From Metridium senile (taxonomy: Eukaryota > Cnidaria > Anthozoa > Actiniaria > Metridiidae), in contig OX459097.1 of assembly GCA_949775045.1 (NCBI GenBank), positions 6,961,685 to 7,025,684 of the forward strand: a stretch of DNA of 64,000 nucleotides, given 5' to 3'. Under the pieces are notes generated by a model. The model made no database searches and had not been told where the DNA came from. It worked only from the letters and a program-made list of their open reading frames with translations. The position numbers and the translations under genes were made by a program. Shown one piece after another: positions 26,101 to 38,100 of this stretch; the first letter of the stretch is position 1; every line of letters starts with the position of its first letter.

Positions 26101-29100
26101 TAGACAATTTTAATTAAAAACTAAAAAATTAAATTAAAAGTCTGATTTTAAACAAAAGTCTAGAAAATGACAATGTTGCTATTGACACTCAATAGTAATA
26201 ATACATGAGATTTGTTCAATGCTCACTTCAACCTACAAAGGGATACATAAATGAGTAATATCGATCAAAATTGTTTTCCAGAAAAATTGTAAATATTGTC
26301 ACGAAGGTCGAAGGTACATAAATTAGTAGCCTCCGTAGCGGCTCTTGGGATTGGGGAGAGGCAGGGGATACGCAGGCTGGAATTTTGGATAACAAAGCAA
26401 CCACATTATTTTCAGAATTACGTAAAGTATGCTTCTACGCGTAAACGTAAAGTATTCCGTTCTAACGACGTTTCATTGCAGACTGTTTGCTGCATGCTTT
26501 TTTGTGCCCACCATACCTTCAAAGAGTCTTAAATTGATTTACGTGCAGTTAAAGGTTTATCGTTACATCCCGGCTGCAATCATAGTCGTCCATAAACCTT
26601 TCTAAAGATGAAAGGATGGCTTACTTAGGCACCCAGGCTTACTGTTACACCACGACCACACTCATAGTCATTCACAACATTTTCTCATAGTCCCCATCAC
26701 GGTTCCCTGCGCCATCTTGAAAGGTAGCTGGGCCTTTGCATCGAAGCGAGAAGAACGTCGAGCTTGCAATGATAGAGACAAGTGAATAATTGTCCCGCAA
26801 GGAACATGGCCCCTATGGATACCAGCCTATGGCTGAATGGGCTACCCTTTCTATCTATCATTGCAAGTTCAACGTTTGTCTCGCTTCAATTCAAAGGCCT
26901 GGCTACCTTTCAAGATGGCGCTGGGGACCGTGACGGGAACTATTGCTGAAAAGAGGGCTTACCGTGTTTTCTTCTTTTTATCTGCTCCCAGAGATGAAAG
27001 GTACAGGTCAGGTTCCATGTTGATAAACGTACGAGACTCTTTGACCCATTGCTGAAGTACCGAGTACACTTCTAGTAAACAATACGCGTCTAAAGCTGAA
27101 AACAACGTATCAATTAATGTTTACTTCAATGAACGCACCATAAAAATCACAAAACATTTATAAAGTAAAGTTAACATTTTTTACGGTGTTACAAATTTCA
27201 TTATATTACCTACCGCTAATATCAAACAACGACCCTGCCTATACTAGTTTACTCGTTACCTTTCATTTATAAAACATTTTTATCATGGCTTTCAATAGCT
27301 AAGGTTGTCATTATAACTATTACAAAATTTGTTGCCAAAATGTCACTATCATCATCATCATCTTTATCAGCATTACCACCACTACCACCACTAGCAACAT
27401 CATCAACACTATCAACACCATCATCATCATCTTCATTATCGTCACCACCAACACCAACACAATTAGTGTCACCAACACCACCATTGTCACCACCAACATC
27501 ATTACCACTATAACATCCCCACCACTATATCAGCACATCAACATCGCAATGGAGATCAACATCACCATAATAACACGATACTCACCTGCATATGTCAGCT
27601 GGTCTACCAACACCATTATCACCACAACCACTACAACGTTTGCCATCACTACCATCACCATAATAACACGATACTCACCTGCATATATCAGCTGGTCTAC
27701 CAACACCATCATCACCACAACCACTACAACGTTTGTCATCACTACCATCACCATAATAACACGATACTCACCTGCATACGTCAGCTGGTCTACCAACATC
27801 ATCATCACCACAACCACTACAACGTTTGCCATCACTATCATCACCATAATAACACGATACTCACCTGCATATATCAGTTGGTCTACCAACACCAACACCA
27901 TCATCACCACAACCACTACAACGTTTGCCATCACTACCATCACCATAATAACACGATACTCACCTGCATATGTCAGCTGGTCTGCCAACAATGGTCGTCT
28001 CTCCCAGTCAGACACCTGGTATGTCTTATCCAAAGGTTTTCCCAAACACAACATCACAAGCTCGCTAAGACCTCTCTCCATGTCGAACCTTCGTAACTGT
28101 CTGCTTTCCTTTAATAGCTTTATCTTCTTCTTGACTTGAGGAAGGTCTAGTATCTTTGACAGATAATAGGATAAATAAATGAAAACATTTTAGTATTTCT
28201 ATATATAACAAAGGTTTGTAATTCTTTGCTCTCTCTTCTTCTTTATTTGAGGAAGATATAGTATCTTTGACAAATAAATAAATGCCAAACATTTTAGTAT
28301 TCTGAAGAACAAAGGTTTCTAATTCTTTGCTCTCTCTTAATAATTTTATCTTCTTTTTGACTTGAGGAAGTTCGAGTATCTTTGACAGGTAATAGGATAA
28401 ATAAATGACAAACATTTTAGTATTCTATGGAACAAGGGTTTGTAATTCTTTGCTCTCTCTTAATAGTTTTATCTTCTTCTTGACTTGAGGAAGTTCGAGT
28501 ATCTTTGACAGATAATAGGATAAATAAATGACAAACATTTTAGTAATTCTATGGAACAAAGGTTTGTAATTGTTTGCTCTCTCTTATAATAGTTTTATCT
28601 TCTTCTTGACTTGAGGAAGATATAGTATCTTTGACAGATAAATAATAGAATAAATCATGTCAAATGTGCAACGGAAATACAAAATGGGTAACTTTAAAAT
28701 TTCAATTTTACAATTCAATTGTTTTGACATATTTGTAGATTTACAATACCGAACTCCAATACCGCCATTTGCAATTCAATAATTATCCACTTTTATTAGC
28801 CCAAAAGTATGTCTTGGACAACGTTTAGGGGCATAATTGTTACTACTGGTCAATTGATTTTCTTAGAAATACCGACGCAATGTTCTTGTCTTCCACAATA
28901 TTACTAGTACCTGCTTGCTAAGTGGACAGACATCCACAAATCGTTTAACCTTAGTCAGTGATTCTTTCAGCGGTGGACAGGACGCCATCATGACTTGGAA
29001 GTCACCCTCACAACCGTAGCCTGGATGGCAAAATATTTTTAATCAGGTGAGAATTTAATATACGCTTTTGTTTTCTGTACTCTGCTTTGCTTTATCTATT

Positions 29101-32100
29101 TGCTTCATTACACCGAAAATTGATGCATCGCGACCAGCATAATAAGAGTTTCAATTTGATTTTTTTTTTCCGAGCCGTCAATCAGTTTAGAGGCGGAGCT
29201 TTCATCAAATTAACCAATAACTTTACGAGTTACATGTAGAAGCTCCGCCTCCAAACTGATTAACGGATAGGGAAAAACTAAATAGAAATTCATAATTTGC
29301 TAGCTAGTCGCGATGCTACGATTCTCACTGTAAAATTGAAAAAGCTACATGTACTCAATGCTTTTCCAGCAAACACTGTCACATGAATTATTTTCATCGT
29401 CATCATCATCATCATCATCATCATCAAAGGAAACCCTATGAGTAGAAAATTCCCATTATTATTCTCTCGTTGTGAATTGAATAATTAATCTAAAGCACGT
29501 CACTCACTTCAACCAATTGTATTTTCGATGTTGCTTCTTACCTAGTTTCAAAATATTTGGGTTGGAGAATACCTCCTTTCCAAATGTTTGAAGCAGTTCC
29601 TCATCACAATTGTCAGTCAAAGCGATCATGTCAAGAATAAAAACCTCAGTTTTTGTGGCCAGTTGAATCGTTGCTAACCTGGTGAAGAAAAAACATATCT
29701 TATTACACAGTTTGATGTGTAACATGGCTGGATATTTTACGAGTGAAACGCTGTATTTTCACAAGCCTTTAGGCTATATTGCACATCTAACTGTCGAATA
29801 AGTTGGGTTTTGTTCATTTTAAAGCGAAAAAGGTTTTACTTGAAAGGCGCGTGTTTACTAGCAAAGAAAAACTAATTTAGTGTCTCTCTCAAACCAGTCA
29901 AACCGGTATAGCGAGGTAGAAATATCGCTGGATATTTTAAGTCGGTCCAGTCTTACTCCTGCGATATTTTTACGGCTCGTTTATGACTTGTTGGATAATA
30001 AATGCTCATAGATTCTTACTTTTCATTGCTTTCCGCTCGACACATCGTTGGTCGCCATTCAGCATCAAAACCTAACGTAGTTCCAGGCTAAAATATACAG
30101 AAAAGGTAATAATAATTACAGCAAGCATTGATTGACGGCTTACTTGGATTGACTGATTGATCGATTGATTGATGACTTATTCAGATTGGCTGACTGATTG
30201 ATCTATTGGCTGTTTTATTGACTGACTGATTGATTGATTGAATGAATGACGGCTTACATGGAATGACAGATTGATTGATCGATTGATGATTTATTCAGAT
30301 TGGCTGACTGATTGATCTATTGACTGTTTTATTGACTGACTGATTGATTGATTGAATGAATGACGGCTTACATGGAATGACAGATTGATTGATCGATTGA
30401 TGATTTATTCAGATTGGCTGACTGATTGATCTATTGACTGTTTTATTGACTGACTGATTGATTGATTGAATGAATGACGGCTTACATGGAATGACAGATT
30501 GATTGATCGATTGCTGATTTATTCAGATTGACTGACTGATTGATCTATTGATTGATTCATTGAATGATTTATTTATTCATGGACTGATTGATTGACCGAT
30601 TGATTGATTCATTGGCTGATTCATTGACTGACGGCTTACTTGGATTGACTGATTGATTGATTGACTGATTGATTGATTGATTAATAGACTGACTGATTGA
30701 TTCCCTACCTTGTTAATTTTCGATATGCATTCTGTCAGTCCCCATTCATCATCAACAAAGATAATCTTTTCAAACGGTAGAACTAGACGATGAACCGGTA
30801 ATGACGGACTGTGTTCGTAAACAACATCTGAAGGAGGTTCTTCATACTTATTGTTTGAATCGTCCCAGTCCTCACCGTTATTCTGCAATCCAGCACTATT
30901 GTTCCTATGGTGATATTTCCAAGATGAAACTACAGTGAAACCCCGCCTTATGGCCACCCGCTTAATACGGCCACCCCGTTATTGCGACCAGTTTTTTAGG
31001 TCCCGACGAAATGCATGCCCATACATTTTCTATAAAATTTACTTGCTTAATAAGGCCACCCTTTTAATAATACGGTCACTCTTGGCTGTCCATTCAGTGG
31101 CCGGATTAATGGGGTTCCAATGAATTGCCATAACCGTCTTCATTGTTATAGTCCTTATCATCATTATAGTGAGCTTTTAATCACTATACTCGTTAGCACC
31201 TTGATCATCACCATCACCATGCATCGATCTTCATTAACTTTGCTATCATGATCATTATCATCGTTACTATCATCAGATACATTAAAGGGGTTTTACAGTG
31301 CGAATCGAAAAACCGTGGGCACCCAGAAATATTTGAAAAATGAAAAACTCACACACAACTCTAAGTTTATCATACTACACATCAGTCAAACTTCTTGCGG
31401 TGATATAGTTGTTTCTGAGTTGCTCAACGAATAATAAACGATTTCTAAAATATTACTAGGTGCCCACGGTTTTTTGACTCGCACTGTAAAAAGAACATCA
31501 ACAATAAGTAAATATTACATAGCATCTTTGCGTAGACAAGTCATAAACATATCATAATTACCAAGATTTACTTTTACATTTTCATCATGAAATTCCATGC
31601 ATGATCATTATAATTATCACAATCATACGCGCCGAATCGAAATATGGCGTCCAATTTTAAAAACTATTGTTCTTGACTGACTAGCCTCTCATACATGTGA
31701 AAACGCCATTGTGTTTCAACGTAAACACGAGGCTAGTCAGTCAAGAACAATAGTTATTAAAATTGGACGCCATATTTCGATTCGGTGTATTATTACTGGT
31801 ATTACTTACCATTCAATAATGGCTTCCTGGACGACTGGTGGCACAGACTCTAGTGGTAGATTATAATAGTTGGCCCATCGAACTGCCTCATTTACATCGT
31901 TGAACTCTACAAGACCTTCAATGAGTCGTTCTTGTAACCATACGTTAAAGCCTATGGAAGACTAATGTATACATTGTTTTAAAACAGATCGATTCGGTAC
32001 ACAATTTTTATCTATTTATTATTTATTATTGTATTTCGTCTCACTCTCTTTCCTTTCTTCCTTCATTTCTTCCTTCCTTCCTTTCATCCTTCCTTTTTTT

Positions 32101-35100
32101 CTTCCTTCCTTTTTTCCTTCATTCCTTTGTTCCTTCGTTCATTCGTTCGTTCTTTCGGTCCTTCCTTCGTTCGTTCGTTCGTTCGCTCCTTCGTTCGTTC
32201 GTTCCTTCATTCGTTCCTTCATTCGTTCGTTCGTTCCTTAAATCAGTACACAGTTTTTTTATCTTTTTTTTAATTCTTATTTCGTTTGGCAATTCCTACC
32301 TTCGTTCGTTCGTGCATTTGTTCGTTCGTTCGTTCCCTCCTTCGTTCCTTCACTCCTCCCTTCTCTCCTTCCTTCCTTTCTTCCTCCATCATTGACATGT
32401 TTCTTCCCTTTGGCCTTCGAAGCTCCCCTTCGCTGTTCCTTCGTTTCTCTGACGCTCTCGCTTTCATTATGCAAGACAAAGGTGTGTCACCCGTGTGGCA
32501 CTATTTGGACGACTTCTGGTCATGCGGGCCTCCTGCCCCAGATCAAACATGCAAAACAAACTATGACACAATGCAAAACACTTTTACGTATCTAATGTCC
32601 AAGTTTCAGTCAGCCTTGCTCTATTTCTCTCTTTCCCATAACCCTGCTTCCTTTCATTCCATTTCTCTACTATCTCATTTTCCCATTCGTCCTTTCCATT
32701 CTTATGTCATTCATATTCACCCTTCCAACCTTCATTCCCCTCATATTCCCCTTTTTCTTACCACTTGCTGTTTACTTCCTTTCAATTTCCAATGGTCTCA
32801 TTACATATTTACCTCGATTAAATTATCCCACTTCTTGGCTGGTGCATTTTTCTGCAAAAAAAAGACCGAACTGTTTTATTTGCTACTCACTTATTATAAG
32901 TTATTACAATGCATTGTAACTTAGGCCTAGTTCAAACGTTGCATCTCAAATGTGCCGAATCTAATGCAAATGAGCAAAACATATTGTTTGAATTGATATA
33001 GGAAATCGCACGATCTTGAGTACAATTCGTAATTTACAGATACGAAAAGCGAGTCCAATTTGATAACTTTCAAAACATCACGAGTATCTATTAATTACAA
33101 ATTGTACGAAAAAAATTGTGCGATTTGTTATTTATAATGTACTAAAAAACTAATTGGTACTCAGCAGAGTACAATTTACTCCTCTCGTCCAATCAGAATT
33201 GAGTAATTTTGTACAGTATATTATAAGAAAAGGAGTTGGAAAATAGTGGCCTACCTCTGTATATTTCTTGTTTAGTAGATATCTTAATCCATTGAGGTTC
33301 TTTTCCTTGAAAACGTTTGGATAATCCTCTATATGAGATAAAAACAATCAATTACTTTTTTGATAATAATAACGAAAAAAGTACTTAGTATTTATTCTCT
33401 ACTTTCACAATAACCAGTGGCGGATCTAGGAATAATTTAGGGGGGTAAATGTGAAGCGTATATTTTGGTATTTGTGCATTGTTCATATGTTACTCATCCA
33501 ATAAAACACAAATAAAAGCAGAAAACAGAGCGAAAATGGGGGTGGTGGGGGGAGGAAGGGGGGTGGCTAGCCACCCTATTCACTACCCCTAGATCCGCCA
33601 CTGAATAACCATAATGCCTTGTGTTTTTAGGGGCAGCTATTATTATTCAAATCAAGAAAATTGTAATTCAAATCAAGCAAATTGGAATTACAATATCTTC
33701 CCAAAAAAACAGAATGCATTATAGTTAATATATGAAAGTAGAAAATAAGAAAATATTTGTTGAATAGCCCACTTTAGATATTTTGGTTGAGTGTCATACA
33801 CAAATGAACAAAGTTAACACAAGGCTGCGGGAAACAAAGAGTATTACTAATCATTTCATCAGACCCTTGTATTGGTTCATTTTAGCCTCCTCCGCAGGCA
33901 ACTCTTATATCTCTTTTCATCAGGCTTCCTGTGCTGAGGAGAAAAAAATGAGCAGGGAGGAGAAGAGGTCCCAGTTCTTTCCTTCCAAATATTTCAACAC
34001 AGGAATCCTGATCGTGTCAACAAAGGAATCCCTAAGGAGTAGCCTGCGGAGGAGGCTAGGTTCAATTATGTATGTGACACTCAACCAAAATATAGAAAGT
34101 GGGCTACAGCAAAGCAATTGCTGATTCGCAGTAAATTAAAAAGACTATAATAAAATTATGCTAACCTCCATTTAAATGGAACTTCTTGATAAGTCTTTCT
34201 CCGATCTTCACCAGTATTTTGTTCTTCAATTTATAATCCTTTGGTTTGGGGTAAATATTGGAAGTACTAAAACAATCATAAGAGAGATTATTATTCATCC
34301 AAATATTCAGACCTTAAATTCTGCCAAGTTGCACCATCATGTTGCCAATGTGTTTACTACTGGCCTTTATGAAGAGTAAGGAATGTGTTAGCTGCTGATA
34401 CTAAAGAATAACTTACTTTACAACATCCTGAAGTTGTTCATCATCCATTCCACACAAGTCATCTATCATACTGAGGTAGGCTCTTTGTTGCCAGACACAA
34501 CTCATCACATAACTGGTGGAAAGATTATGAAAGTGTATGAGTTATATTTACAGCTATTAAATGCAAAACCATTCACTATTTTTTTGCTTTGATGCTCAAA
34601 TCTTTTAAAATTGCAATGTATTTTGTTATTTTGTTTATATTTCCATTATAATATAATTATATAGTCTAGCCAGACATTAACTGCTAATTTGGGAGATTTA
34701 AATTTAAATATGTGCAGACTCAGATTCACACTCACTTTATATCCCTACATTGGATATTTTACAGGGCTGTCAACTCTCCTGGAACTCCCGGATTATAATC
34801 CGGGAGTCTCAAGATTTTGGTTTGTTTCTCCCGGTCTCAAGATGTAAGCGTTTGCTAAGAATATTATGTACGAAGGCCTTTTTTTCGGTTCGGAACTTTT
34901 AACAAGACATACAAAATGGCGGAAATTTGGTGATTATCGAACAAAATAGCGGGAATTTTCTCAATTATTTCAATCTCCAGGTTTGAACTTGACTGGGGTT
35001 GACAGCCCTGATTTTAGTACAATTATAACCAAACACAGCTGCATATGAAGCCAAACTGTAAAACTGCAAAATCCTTATGGCAAAGGAGGGAGGGAACAGT

Positions 35101-38100
35101 ACATCAAACAAACTCAACTCAAAATACTGAGATTTCTTACTGTCCAAGCTGGAACTTTAACTTGGACCACAAGTTAGACATTTTGTCATGTACTGCTCAC
35201 CTTTCTGCAAGTTGTAGTTTATCAAGAATTAGAAGAGGTAGCAACATCTAATGATATAAAAAACAATTAAATTATATAGAGATAATTGCTTACCAGTCTC
35301 CAACTTATGTGAGGCACATTGAGGTTGGAAATGTGCTAACAAGCACCTGACAGGTATTTTTATTATTATAATTATTATTATATTACCATATCCGAAACAC
35401 AGCTACCCAAAAACCACCCTTTTCTCCTCAATCCCCCCATAAACAAACACTTGCTTCACAGGCTAGACATACCTCATCCTCGGGAACCCAGGGGTATTTT
35501 TCTGTCGCTCGTTTCTCGCTTCCACAACATATACCCCTGGGAACGTAGTCTGTTGGAGCTTGTTCCGGAAGTCAAAATTCAAACTTATTTAACGACTTTC
35601 TTTGAATGGTTATCTTGATTTTCATTGGTCGACCTAATAAGGTCGACCAATCAGGAAAGAGCTGAATTTTGACTTCCGGAACAAGCTCCAACAGACTACG
35701 TTCCCAGGGGTATATGTTGTGGAAGCGAGAAACGAGCGACAGAAGAATACCCCTGGGTTCCCGAGGATGGACATACCTCTGATGGTTCAAATTGAGTTTG
35801 AAGATTCAGCTTGTAAGCAAAAGTTGCAGCCTGTGCAATGACAAAATGTTAGGTTAAAATATATAACACATTTGAATTTCACATTAAGTTTCATTTACAA
35901 TTTTAAAATCAACCTTTCGGCTAATTAGTTAAATCTCCTGTGTTTTCATAGTTTGTGTCATCATGCAACAATTTGAGCACCTTGACTTTTAAACAGCGTC
36001 AGCTTGTATGTCCACAAATATTGTATATTTTAGGTCATGATAGACCAAATGTTTAAGAATGCACTTATTTAAAAGTGGGGATTTGGAGTGAATGGCAAAT
36101 GTACAACCAGAAGGAACTGTGGGTAATTTATGTCTCTTTCGTAGCACAAAATGAATTTATTGCACTGTGATGCCCATTTTCATTCATTCAATAATGAGAC
36201 ATTCAGCGAAAAAATATTTGCGATTTTAAAGTGCATCGCTTAGGAAAAAAAGCCATATAATAAACAATTTATTTACCTCGCTTGTTCAGTCTGTATGGAA
36301 AATATCAGACCTCTGTTGCGCTCGTTTCATACTGTCAAGACCTCGGTCTGATATTTCCCCATACACAGACCCACGCTCGGTTAATAACCTCTTAAAATAA
36401 ATAGGTAAATAAATAAATAGGTATTGATATTGACCTCTTTGTATCGTCTCCCAGTATGCAACAAGTATCGGATGTGCTTCTCCAGAAATTCGTTATTTGC
36501 ACAGTCTAGCTTGAAAATTCTTTTTATCGATTCAAAAAACAACAGCTTTGATGTCACTACAATCTCTAGAGCATTATCTTGCTGCTGTCTTGTCGGCATC
36601 ATCATCTCTCTTCCCATTTCACCCATCCTCTTATTCTTATCTTCCAACCATGATTCAAACTCGGCCAAAGCCATGTGTACTAGTGATTTTTTTCCGGAAA
36701 AGATATCATGGTCAGCAAATGTCATGATGAATAGTATAAATTCAAAAGGGTTTTCAGTTTCATTGTACGATCTTTGAAGTGTATCTTTAAGCTCATCTAA
36801 TAGCCCAGCAGCAAATAAGTACTCTAATTCATTAAGCCAATCTCTGTCAGATAAACAGTTTGCAAGAGATCTCTTTGGTGCTTCTTCAGAGCAACATAGC
36901 TCTTTTTCTTCAACTTCTTGATCAGGTGCATGAACTGCATTGCTTTCCTCCCATAAAAATGAAGCCGAATCGTTACTACTATCCACCAACTCCTCAGCTT
37001 TTTCATGTGAAAGAGGATTGTCAACATTTTTAACTCCAAATGATTCACTTTTGTTTGCAGTCCTTTTTTCTAAATTTTCCAAAAATTCTTTTGAAACTGA
37101 TGGATTCCTAGTTGAAATCACATTCAGATAGCTGCTTTTATCAACATGTCCTTTGTGAGTTTGTGTATCATCTGCAGTTGGTTGTGATGAGAAATTACAT
37201 ATTACTTGTCGTTTCCTGGGTGTTGCTATGGAAACATAGAGGAGATATTAATGGTAAGAATGATGGTGATGGCAATTATGGCAATAATGATGATGCAGAT
37301 GAAAAGAATGATAATATTAAGGCTGATAACAATGTGCATTACATAGTAATATGGCTGCATGGTGAAGATAATAATAATAATAATGATGATGATGATGATG
37401 AAAATGGTGACAATGATTATGATATATGATGTTATTATCAAAAATCATTATGTTCATGCAGTAATCACAATGATTGTGTTGCTGAAGTTTACTACAAACT
37501 GTATCTCAAATATACTGCTATTTCAAAAAACGTAGAATACTGAATACTGCATACTGAATAGTGCATTGCAAGACCAAAATGCATTTTGTGTCATGTAATA
37601 TTGTTTAAAGTAAAATATATAATAATTAGTTATTTTATTCTTAGTGCATTCCATTGACAACAATATACAAGCTATATAGTTATGGGGAGTAAATATCGCT
37701 GTTAATGTATTATTAATCACGAATCAATGAGACCCACAATGCCCTTTGGTCTTGGAATGCAGTATGCAGCCTTCAACGTTTTTTGAAATAGCTGTATATA
37801 ATACTTTAATTCATATAGGCATCAATCAGTTATCGCCTGCTTTGATGCGGGCTTCCTGTGTCGACACCCACAACATACAGAACACTGAACGTGCAGATCA
37901 GCAAACTAAATCACCAACTGACCTAATCCTTACTAAATTACATATACAAACAGTTTACTTTATCATCGTTGGAGTTTGTAGTGTGTGAATTCAGGGACCG
38001 CGGAGCATATTGAAATTATGTTACATAATTTGATGACTAAAATGATAAACTTGAAGAATTTGCAGATTTTGAGATGTATTCGGTACCTGTTTTCTTTTTT

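Noticed and set aside
27549..28139. Thr-rich 196-residue plus-strand frame
   Set aside because: Antisense shadow of the 93-bp donor array in EXD3.
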